The notes beneath the pieces were generated by a model, which was given only the letters and a program-made list of their open reading frames with translations, was not told the DNA's origin and searched no databases. A stretch of 64,000 bases of DNA. Source: Powellomyces hirtus (lineage: Eukaryota; Chytridiomycota; Chytridiomycetes; Spizellomycetales; Powellomycetaceae). The DNA lies in NCBI GenBank assembly GCA_025526995.1, contig JAHLKG010000001.1, positions 434,001 to 498,000 of the forward strand, in the 5' to 3' direction. How positions within the stretch are numbered: position 1 is the first letter of the stretch; each line of letters starts with the position of its first letter. Made by a program: the position numbers and the translations under genes. Of this stretch, positions 46,235-55,045 are shown one piece after another.

Positions 46235-48596
46235 CTAAGATTGCGTTGAGCTGTCGATCAACTCTTGAGAAATGTTCTTTAGTTGCGGGATTTTAGCAAT
46301 CGCCGCGTTGAGTTGTCCTCTTCTCTTGATAGTGTCCCGATCTTCTTCGAGTATTCCTTCTGTGTGTCTTAGTTGATGGATAATATCTGAGAAGGGCACT
46401 ACCAGAGCATCGATTGTCAGCAGTTTGACAATCTGGCGGCGGAGGAAGATATCTTCAAAGTCCTTTTGCGAGTGCGATGGTTGAATAAGGTTTCGCAGAT
46501 CCCTGATGAGTTGAGCTCTGTTCTGAGAGAAGTTCACTTTGAGCTCAGCGGTTATAGCCCGGGAGAGCTTCTTGAAGCGCGAGACGCGCATTGAGCTTGT
46601 GTTGTCGCCCGCGAGCAGTCGTTTCACCACTTTGATAATCGCCGCGGTTACTTCGTCAACATATTGTGGAATTTTTTTGGTTTCAAGCACACTCCTTGTG
46701 CTCGCAAAGCTGATACGTTGCTGGATCAATGACCTGTTTGATCCACCTGGAATGACAATGAAGGCAGATTGGAAACACTGAGAAGAAATTGCATCAGAGA
46801 GTGCGTCTAGTAGTGCAGCGAGACCGTCAATACTACCAACCTCGCAAATGACAGCTTGAATCACTTTCTCAAACGCGGAATCAGGTTCCGTCAAAGCGGG
46901 TTGGAATAATTTCTCCGCTAAGAACCCCTTAACCTCGTCGAGCATCTGCATCTCGCCAAAAGTAGGTCTCGGACATTTTCCCAGCCGGACCAACAGGTTC
47001 TGAAGCTGACTTTCATAAGCGTCCAGTCGTTTAGAGGCATCCCTCGCCCAGGTCTCTCTGATATAACGTTCCAGCAGCGCCATCACCTGCTCTGACAAGA
47101 CCTGCGCACCAGTGCTGGAAACCAGCTCGGGAAACTCGGATTTGAAATAGGTTTTCTCGTTGACTGCGCTCCATTCATGCAAGGGAACATCCATTTCCTG
47201 TGCATTTGTAGTGTCTGGATTCCTGATCCCGACATATGGGCCTCCCAAGGCAACGAAGTCTTCCGCCGTTCCCCTGAGACGTTTGCGAACGTCAGCTGGC
47301 ACCGCTCGATCAATCTTGGTCAGGACACCGATTGCCATGTCTACTTTCTTGAATCGTTGAATCATTCCTAGTACTCGGCTATTGTTCAAACGTTCGAAAG
47401 CCGGAACGACGGCGACTATGAGAGTGTGCTTCCGGGTGATGTGCTTCTGCATCATTGCTTCGGTTTTTTGGGGAAGATCGTCTGGTTCGCCAGGTCTGGT
47501 GGCAGCCATCAAGCCCGGTAGGTCCACAAGCGTGAGCGTAGGTACTAGCATCGAGACAACTTTGATGATGATTGAGTCTTCAATAATGCCAGTCAATCCA
47601 TTATTTCGAGCAGTAACCATTCTATTCATCTCCTCTTGTAACAGGGTGCGTAGGTGCTCGATTTGGGTGTTACTGAGCCAGGCTGACGTCTTCCCATCGG
47701 CAATGACCTGAACATGGATAGTGGACTCGCTGAACACTAGCGTATTCTCGTTACAGAAATCCCGCATTCCTTGCTCCGTTTTCTGTTGAAGCTGAAGCTC
47801 AATGGGCATGCGGGTGCAAACACCAGTGTCTTTGGGGAAGAAATCGAGATGACATAAGCGGGCAAGAACCGAAGACTTGCCACTGCTTTCCTCTCCCACA
47901 ACAACAATGCGAGGAAGGTCGAACTTGTGCGGCTTGGGAGATGGATGCGTCTGGACGGCAGGTGAAGATGCACCGCCGAAGGGCGAACTTAGAGACGCTG
48001 CTGCTCCCGAGCCTCCGAAAGTGCTTCCTTCGCTGCGGGCTGCCCCGAAGGTCGGAGACGGGGCCGAAGCCGGAGTTATTGCTGCTCCGAACCCTCCGAA
48101 CCCGCTCGGGGCGCTGGGGCCTGCCCCGAAGGTCGAGGACGGGGCCGAAGCCGGAGTTATTGCTGCTCCGAACCCTCCGAACCCGCTCGGGCCGCTGGGG
48201 CCTGCCCCGAAGGTCGAGGACGGGGCCGAAGCTGGAGTTATTGCTGCTCCGAACCCTCCGAACCCACTCGTACTGCTGGGGCCTGCCCCGAAGGTCGAGG
48301 ATGGGGCCGAAGCTGGAGTTATTGCTGCTCCGAACCCTCCGACCACTCGTACTGCTGGGGCCTGCCCCGAAGGTCGAGGCCAAACGGGGAGATACTGCTG
48401 CCTTTGCGCGGCCGGAGATGTGTATAGTCCCGAACAACCGAGCTTGATGTCCTGCTGCATTGGAGGGATCGAAGAAGGAAAACGCTGGAGAGGGACCAGG
48501 CACCTCTGTCTCCGGGCCTAACGCTTCTGTGATTTGTTCGATACCCGACAGAAGCAAATTTACTCTACTCTGCAGGTAGACTCCAGGGAGGTGCAT
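46235..48596 (-). CDS. Dynamin-superfamily GTPase with FG-rich tandem-repeat N-terminus
   Basis: Dynamin/Mx-like large GTPase: G1 VVGEESSGKSS, G2 Thr in CTRMPIELQL, G3 TLVDLPGL, G4 VLTKIDRA, then stalk and a GED-like C-terminus (DALVVPFSDIIHQLRHTEGI). The GTPase is preceded by tandem 27-residue (81-bp) repeats of the form GFGGFGAAITPASAPSSTFG, plus STFGGSG and SPFGG. This FG-rich region is unusual for dynamins and resembles FG-nucleoporin repeats. The in-frame ATG at 48460 gives 741 residues. A second frame from an ATG at 48596 runs into the most N-terminal repeat copy (STFGAGPSSTSG), then loses frame because that copy lacks 2 bases that the others have. So either the start is 48460 or this allele has a frameshift. 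Single visible exon. Location and role unknown. Confidence 0.75.
48006..48370. repeat. 81-bp tandem repeats encoding FG motifs
   Basis: About four copies with an 81-bp period (for example gggccgaagc at 48061 recurs at 48142, 48223 and 48304), varying at a few bases. They encode the 27-residue FG units of the dynamin. The copy nearest 48340 has gaccactcg where the others have gaacccactcg, a 2-base loss. Confidence 0.9.
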
Positions 48597-49221
48597 TGTG
48601 ACTTTGTTGCAATTAAGAAGCGGAGAGACAACTTGCTTTGAATGAGCCTCAGAAAGCTATCAAATCAATCCTTTCAGTATTGAAAGAATTTCCAACTGCA
48701 GCGGAGCAGTGTTCGAAACCGTTTGGGTTGTTTGGACCTTGGTACCCTTAGGTTGGATCTCGGTAACCTGAGTTTGGGGAGATGTGGCTTGCTAGTCTAA
48801 GAGCATCACCAGCGGTCAGCTGAAACGCTTGAAGTTGGCCCAATAGCTGCTGACATCAGCCATGATTTGATTGGACGCTGAATCTGTAGCATTTCACTTT
48901 CAGCTCGCAGCCCCAGTCGTTGAGCCCCTAAATGCTCCAAGACGTTGGTAAATCCACCCAAATGTAGTCAAATGAAATGTGTTCAATTATATATTGTCAG
49001 GATTATCCACCAGTTGTTCGCAGTCCTTGTTTTTTACGGATCTCTAGAGAGCGCATTCCTCGTAGAGCACATTCTTATAAAACCAAATTTCATAGAGCGC
49101 ATTTTTGTAGAGCGCATTTCGTAAAGCACTGAAAGTAAGGGACGTCTGTTATTATTTGGCACTTCTTTGGTGCGTATCGGCGCACAGCACATTTACTTAC
49201 TGCAACTTTCTGTAAAGTAAC

Positions 49222-50632
49222 ATGGACGACAACAGCATAGCGCTTGAGCTTACAACACCGCAAAAGACTTATGACTATCTGCAAAAACAACTACGCATTC
49301 TTGATTCACTTGATCTTTTGTCTTCAGACACTGAAACCTCGGACGAAGACATTGCAGTTTCCAATCGCAGCCAAATTGGCAAAGCTCCAAACCGGGAACG
49401 CTTGCGACACGATGGACATTTACGCTTAATGCATGACTACTTTGACGCAAATTCCGTCTTCTCAGAAAACGATTTCCGTCGACGCTTTCGAATTCCACGT
49501 ACTATGTTTATACGCATTCGCGATGACCTGCGTGCCAGATATTCATACTTTCAGCAACGCCGGGACTGCACTGCGCTTCTTGGCCTGTCAACTGAACAGA
49601 AGATGACGGCAGCACTGTGGATGTTGGCTTATGGAACGTCTGCAGATTTGCAAGCAGACTACCTGCGTTTATCGCAAACCACGGCAACGGAGGTGTTAGT
49701 GCAGTTTTGCGTCGCTATTGTTCAAACGTACCGTGCGCAATATTTGCGCGAGCCTACCCAGCTGGAAATGAAGCGTATTATGGAATTTAATGCGACCCGA
49801 GGGTTTCCAGGCATGCAGGGTTCCTTAGACTGCATGCACTGGCAATGGAAAAACTGTCCGCGCGCATGGGGAGGAAGCTTTCGAGGCAAAGAAAAGGCTG
49901 CAACCGTCATTTTGGAGGCTGTTGCTACACATGATTTACGTATTTGGCATGCCTTTTTCAGTGTTCCAGGCAGTAACAACGACTTGAATGTGTTGGATCG
50001 CTCGCCGCTGTTTCAGAGTGCAGTTAACGGCACACGGCCAGTTGTAGATTATACTATCAATGGAACACAGTACAATCAAGGTGAATGCTTTCTATGAAAA
50101 TGTGCATTGCGTTTGTGCGCATTACACGAATGTGCATTACATTTGTGCACATTGCAGTAGTGCGTACTACTATTAACATATTAATTGTTTGGCTGCAGGT
50201 TATTATCTGGTCGACGGGATTTATCCTCCCTATGCGGCATTTATCTCAACAATCAATCCCCCGAAAGGCAAAAAGCAAAACCACTTTGCCTCAATGCAGG
50301 AAGCATGTCGAAAGGATGTTGAACGTGCGTTTGGAGTTCTCCAAGCGCGATGGCATATTATTGTGCGTCCGGCACGTTTTTGGCACCGTGAAAAGCTGCA
50401 GGCTATTATGGAGGCCTGCATTATCATGCATAACATGATAATTGAGAGCGAGGGACAACTATCTGACGAGACGGCTTTACTTGAGACTAGAAAACAGGCA
50501 CCCCAAGTGTTGGAGGAAACAACCAGCATGATGCGTTGGGCAAGGGTTATAGACAAGAAGGCGAACGCTTCTTTAAAATGTAATCTGATAGAGCATTTGT
50601 GGGCATCAAAAGGCGAGGAGCAAATAGAATAA
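49222..50632 (+). CDS. PIF/Harbinger DDE transposase (Plant_tran / DDE_Tnp_4 type)
   Basis: Transposase of the PIF/Harbinger superfamily. Exon 1 49222-50080, GT..AG intron 50081-50198, exon 2 50199-50632, phase 1. The N-terminus has a FRRRFRIPRTMFIRIRDDL helical block and an HTH-like segment (LSTEQKMTAALWMLAYGTSA). DDE residues: Asp in GSLDCMHWQWKNCP, second Asp in YYLVDGIYPPYA, Glu in RKDVERAFGVLQARWHII. LEAVATHDLRIWHAFFSVPG with NDLNVLDRSPLF is diagnostic. The reading frame is intact, so the enzyme could still act in trans. The intron is itself rich in the GCGCATT-like motif found across the element. Confidence 0.92.
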
Positions 50633-50638
50633 AGCGTT

Positions 50639-50770
50639 GTGCGCATTGTTATTAAACACATTGTCGTTGTGCGCATTGTTATTAAACACATTGTTGTTGT
50701 GCGCATTGTTAATATACACATTGTCGTTGTGCGCATTGTTATTATACACATTGTCGTTGTGCGCATTTCT
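50639..50770. repeat. 30-bp tandem repeats with gtgcgcatt motif
   Basis: Copies begin at 50639, 50669, 50699, 50729 and a partial one at 50759; each starts gtgcgcattgttattaaaca with small variation. It lies directly after the transposase stop. The core GCGCATT recurs throughout the element. Confidence 0.9.
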
Positions 50771-50846
50771 GTTGAGCGTATTATTATGCGTATGCATGAC
50801 TCTCGTATACAGAGAAAACGCGTGGCGGAGCTGTCAAAAAGTCAGT

Positions 50847-50853
50847 TATAAAT
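50847..50853 (+). promoter_or_regulatory. TATA box of the third transposon ORF
   Basis: TATAAAT about 106 bp upstream of the ATG at 50959. It is followed by the palindrome ctgtcaattgacag (50862-50875) and a (CA)n tract (about 50906-50936) in the presumed 5' UTR. Confidence 0.45.
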
Positions 50854-50903
50854 AAGCTCTCCTGTCAATTGACAGCTGTCAAATCTATCAACGTTTCAAG
50901 ACA

Positions 50904-50941
<38 letters not shown>

Positions 50942-50958
50942 ATACACACACCATCGTC

Positions 50959-51636
50959 ATGGCGCCCAAGAAGCAACCCCCCAAGAAGCCTGCTGAGAAG
51001 CCTGCGGCCAAAAAACCAAGAACTACTACAACGCAGAAAGAGAAAGATGCAGCTGCGCGCAAGGCCTTGCGCAAAGTTGCCCAACAAAGGTCTCCGCGCC
51101 TAGAGCTCATTGCTGCAGCTGCCAAGGCTGCAGGTGAAGCAGCGGTTGCGTGCGCCAAGCGCGTAGGAACAACGTCTGCACTTCAAGTGCAGTACCCGTT
51201 CTTGTCGCTGAGAGGCATTAAACGTGTCATGACCAGGGCTAACTGGTCAGTCGAGGCAGCGTCTAAAACGTTTGCGGACTTGCATGAGATGCACCGCAGG
51301 TATTTCCGCATGTATGCGGCATGCAAAGGGAAGGAAAGGTATGTGCAATGCGCTTTGCTGCAGTGCAGTTTTACATGAATGCGCTCTACTGCAGTGCGAC
51401 TTTGGATATAATACTAATTCTACATTTGTTCTTCCAGTGATGATGAAGACGAAGAGGAGGGCTGCGAGAACCCGTCAACAGACGAGGAGGAAGGGGACGA
51501 GGACGATGGTTTTGGGGGGCCTGATGACGAGCCAAGAGATCCCCCTGGTGGCAGTGGTAGCGGTGGCGGCGGCGCCGGTGGAGCAGGGTCCTTTGCGGAC
51601 GCAGTAGCTCACGCGGTTGGTAGTATCACGGTTTAG
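50959..51636 (+). CDS. Third Harbinger ORF: basic N-terminus, acidic/Gly-rich C-terminus
   Basis: Not a recognised family. Exons 50959-51338 and 51438-51636, GT..AG intron, phase 2. The first 40 residues are Lys/Pro/Ala-rich (MAPKKQPPKKPAEKPAAKKP), like histone H1 tails. A helical middle follows (AAAAKAAGEAAVACAKRVGT ... LSLRGIKRVMTRANWSVEAA). After the intron the protein is strongly acidic (DDEDEEEGCENPSTDEEEGD), then Gly/Ser-rich (GGSGSGGGGAGGAGSFADAV). The gene lies between the transposase and the SANT gene, inside the terminal repeats. DNA or chromatin binding is inferred from the basic N-terminus only. The frame is intact. Confidence 0.7.
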
Positions 51637-51744
51637 GGTTATTCTTTTTTGGCGTATTGCGTGTTTGTTTTTTCGGCTCTTAGAGCAAAACATATTGCAT
51701 AGTTTGATGAGTTGTATTCAATGTCTGCTATTAATTGTACGAAG

Positions 51745-53028
51745 TTAAGTAAAAGAACTAGTGACTTGCTCTGCTTCAATGCGCTCTGCTTCAATGCGCT
51801 CTGCTTCAATGCGCTCTGCGTTAAGGTGCACTACGTTAAGGTGCTCTACGTTAAGGTGCTCTACTTCGATGCGGTTTGTTTCAATACCCTCCGTGTTATC
51901 ACGCTCTACGTTAATTTGCTCTGCGGCAGTACGCTTTGCGATAATGTGCTCGTCATTAGTGCGCTTTTGACGCTCTCGCTCTGTTGTGCGCAAGTACACC
52001 CGCAAGTTGTGAATAGCCTGCTTTGCTGGTGAGCTGTCTTTGCCAAACAAAGCGATGGCATCTTTGGCATTAGAATAGCGTAACTGCTTTGCCTGCTGCT
52101 CCGTTATCTCAGTTTGCAGCTCTTTCATGCTTTCAATTAGCCCAATGTGAGTTTCAAGTTTGCGTTTCTTCAATTCGGCAATCGTTAATGCATCCTTTGC
52201 GCTTGCATCCTTTTGAGCCAAACGCTTGGCTTGCTTTGTCCCAATAGGCCGTTCTTTTAAGTGTTCCATTGATCCGCTTTGGTCTAGTTTAACAGAGGGT
52301 GTAGACCTAAAACTGTAATAACGTAGTGCGCATTAGTACAAACAAGTCTACAAAAGCATGTATTAACGTTTTTACCGAGGGCACTTCTCCAATATTGTCC
52401 AGCAATGCAAAAAGCTGAAAGCGCGGCCCTCTTTTTGTTGATAGGTCTTAAGTGCCAAAGGCAGTACCTCCTCGCGCGTAGTTCCAGATGGCAGAGAACG
52501 CTCAGCGCTTATATAACTTCCAACAAATTTGTTGACAGTAGGGCGAAAGTACGTCCAGCGATTGCTCAATGACTTTTGAGTGCGGACCGCAGAATTCTCT
52601 GGCACGTCCTCAGTTTACGTTTCAGTAATTCTTTGCCAGAATGTATCGCTTTCTTGATCGCTTCCAATGGTAGGGTCTTCAGAAACCTCGATCCACGCCC
52701 GACACAATGCTTGATCTTCGGACGCTTTAAAAGCGGGTCCGCGTGAACCGGAGGACTCAGAGGCAGTGTCAGGAAGTACGCTCTGTGAATGACTTCTTGC
52801 GGAAGAACGTAATTGCGGCGTAGGACTGGGTGAAAAACCGTTGTACGTTGTCAAAGGATATGGCTGAGCGTTTTGACTGTACTGCGGCCCTGCGCTTGAC
52901 GTATGTATTGGGTGCGAAAAGGAACCGGAGTAATTGGGCATTGGCTGGAAGGCGCCCTGATGGCCGTGTAGTACTTGGATTGCGCTTGGCGAAAATGCGC
53001 TCTGTGGAAATGCACTTTGCTGACGGTG
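51745..53028 (-). pseudogene. Harbinger Myb/SANT-type partner gene, main part, disrupted
   Basis: Second conserved PIF/Harbinger gene (Myb/SANT or NAM-associated type), which normally binds the transposon ends with the transposase. On the minus strand the SANT-like block AFKASEDQALCRAWIEVSED with SDTFWQRITET ends at an in-frame TAA (52617-52615). The frame then continues as TEDVPENSAVRTQKSLSNRW, exactly where the family continues, so the stop looks like a point mutation. A GT..AG intron follows (52375-52313), then the family motif ERPIGTKQAKRL. A coiled-coil tail of AERIEAERIEAE repeats ends near 51745. The 5' part of the gene is at 58412-58604, separated by the copia insertion. Confidence 0.8.
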
Positions 53029-53033
53029 CGAAA
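53029..53033. repeat. Copia target-site duplication, left copy (CGAAA)
   Basis: CGAAA immediately precedes the 5' LTR. The same five bases follow the 3' LTR at 58407-58411. Confidence 0.93.
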
Positions 53034-53290
53034 TGTTGAGATTGGACTTTTGAGATAAACCTGTCAAATCGACAGCGCTCCAAGACTCCACGTGACCCCC
53101 GCTGCACAATGGTGCTTCATCTGACCGCGAATGCTTAGATAGCTTGCACAGCCACCTTTCTTCTTCGTAGTGTAGCTCTCCTTCACCCATCGTTTACACT
53201 TAACAACAACACAATCATTCCATTGTCATCGAGAGTGTCGAGCTAGCTTTTCTCTGTTGCACTACCCCTTAACCGGACCTACGCACAACA
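53034..53290 (+). repeat. 5' LTR
   Basis: Starts tgttgagattgg, ends cgcacaaca. The antisense strand carries an ORF starting MGEGELHYEEERWLCKLSKH that runs out of the LTR in frame into the SANT gene remnant. Confidence 0.95.
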
Positions 53291-53302
53291 GGTTATGAGC
53301 CC
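53291..53302 (+). other. Primer-binding site, complementary to tRNA-iMet anticodon arm
   Basis: ggttatgagccc directly abuts the 5' LTR. Its complement gggctcataacc matches the anticodon stem-loop typical of eukaryotic initiator tRNA-Met (CAT anticodon), as in Drosophila copia, which primes from a tRNA half-molecule. tRNA identity is from memory; no iMet gene is in this window. Confidence 0.65.
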
Positions 53303-53371
53303 TGTCAGCCCGCTCAACGCTTAAAACGACAAACATCCTGCATCCTTCTTCACGTTGTTCAATACTCAATC

Positions 53372-55045
53372 ATGCCATTGTCCCGTAGCCCCATTCGGAC
53401 CAGGTCCGGAACAAACACTGCCCCTGCGCCGACGCAGGATTCTGCAGATGAGGGTCCTCACAGTGAGGACGACAAGAGTCGAGCCGCTCGACCTGACGAC
53501 GAGATCGTCACCAAGGAGTATTTGGAGAAGGCGCTGTTGGAATCCCAACGCATTATCGCCGAAATGCAGGAACGCATGCTGCTGGAATCGCAGCGACTCG
53601 CCGCCGAGTCACAAAGGGAGTCTCAACACCTTGCGGCTGAATCCCAACGAGAGATGATGGAAAAGATGATTTCTACCTTCGCACAAATGCAAATGCAGAC
53701 GGCCGCCGCTGCAAACCCTCACGTCTTCCCGGAGGACCGCCCACACTCTCGCTCATCAGAGAACTCTTCTCCCACGTCATCCTCAATGAATTCCGTCGCA
53801 AAGGAGCTCCTTAAACAAGTTCCCAACTTCGATGGCGATATGAGTAGCCCGCAATTACTTCTCGAATTCATTGCAAAACTGGACGACTTTTTCGAGGTTG
53901 CATACCTTCCGCCACTTCTCGAAGCAAAAATGGCGGTAAGCAAACTCACATCTACCGCTCACATCTGGTGGAGGACCCAGGAAAGCCAGGGGACCGCCCC
54001 TCGAACATGGAATCATCTCAAAACAACGCTACGCCTGAGATTCACACCACCAGCGTTCAGCTCGATGATCCGCGATAAACTGGATGATCTTTCGCAGACC
54101 ACGTCGGTTATTGCATACAACAATGCGTTCAACAAACTCGTCATGCAGATTCCCGACATGAACAAAGGAGAAATCGAGCATCGCTATCTCAAGGGACTCA
54201 AGCGTCCTATCTACTCAGCCATCATCTCAAAGGATCTCTTGGATCTGGACGCCATGCAGGAAGCCGCAATCCGACAGGAACAGCTTACCTCAGAACGGGG
54301 CGCTCGTGTGCCCAAAACCGAGTCCCACGTTGAAGCCCATGTGATGCATGGCAATTCGGACGCCAACACCAATGAACACGCGCCCCGAAAATCGTGGAAA
54401 AAACAACGCCGCCGCTCAGTTCCAGGATCTCCCTGCCTCCTCTGCGAACAAACCGGTCATTGGATGAAGGACTGCCCGAAAATGAAGGACGCGCGCGAGC
54501 TCCTTAAACAACATCGGCAAGAACCTGCTGCCGAAGCAAACCTTGTCTTGGCAACTAACCACAGGTCCTCGCACTCAATCGCCCTTGATTCTTGCGCAAC
54601 GCACCACATTATCAAGGACGCTATTCTCCTTACTGACCTGCGACCCATCCCGGCAGTCCAAATCAGCGTCGCAAACGGCGAAAACCTTACCGCTCGCGAA
54701 GCAGGCACACTCACCATCAGCAATAATGACACGGACGAAGCCATTGTCTGCGTCGACGTGCTCTACGTACCTGAAGCGAGCCGCAACTTGGTTTCCACAT
54801 CGCCACTGAACCGGGACGGTTACGAAATCACATTCTCAACTAACGGTTCCTCCATTCTAAAGAACGGCCGCGTTATCCTACCGCTCCGCCACAACGGAAA
54901 CCTGCCATTTATCGATGGTTATGTTGAAACCACCGCCGCTGCTTTTGCGACCGAAGCTGCAAAACAAAGGACCGCAATGTCTATAAACTATGGCATCAAC
55001 GCTTTGGGCACATTAGACAACGAGCGCTTCAAGCTGCGAATCTGA
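53372..55045 (+). CDS. Copia gag-protease ORF
   Basis: 557 codons. The N-terminus is charged and disordered, then a helical repeat (LLESQRLAAESQRESQHLAA), then a UBN2-like capsid region (about 53810-54300: LLEFIAKLDDFFEVAYLPPL). The CCHC zinc knuckle CLLCEQTGHWMKDC is at about 54436-54477. The retropepsin site reads IALDSCATHHIIKD; the usual DSGA/T triad has Cys in place of Gly, which could impair the protease. The frame stops at 55045, overlapping the pol frame, which is open from 54928. Confidence 0.9.
   Translation: MPLSRSPIRTRSGTNTAPAPTQDSADEGPHSEDDKSRAARPDDEIVTKEYLEKALLESQRIIAEMQERMLLESQRLAAESQRESQHLAAESQREMMEKMISTFAQMQMQTAAAANPHVFPEDRPHSRSSENSSPTSSSMNSVAKELLKQVPNFDGDMSSPQLLLEFIAKLDDFFEVAYLPPLLEAKMAVSKLTSTAHIWWRTQESQGTAPRTWNHLKTTLRLRFTPPAFSSMIRDKLDDLSQTTSVIAYNNAFNKLVMQIPDMNKGEIEHRYLKGLKRPIYSAIISKDLLDLDAMQEAAIRQEQLTSERGARVPKTESHVEAHVMHGNSDANTNEHAPRKSWKKQRRRSVPGSPCLLCEQTGHWMKDCPKMKDARELLKQHRQEPAAEANLVLATNHRSSHSIALDSCATHHIIKDAILLTDLRPIPAVQISVANGENLTAREAGTLTISNNDTDEAIVCVDVLYVPEASRNLVSTSPLNRDGYEITFSTNGSSILKNGRVILPLRHNGNLPFIDGYVETTAAAFATEAAKQRTAMSINYGINALGTLDNERFKLRI

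Noticed and set aside
47877..48521. Long plus-strand ORFs over the dynamin repeats
   Set aside because: The 81-bp repeat is a multiple of three, so every frame stays open through it; the GTPase homology fixes the minus strand as coding.
53366..53548. Minus-strand ORF over the start of copia gag
   Set aside because: Shadow of the gag reading frame.
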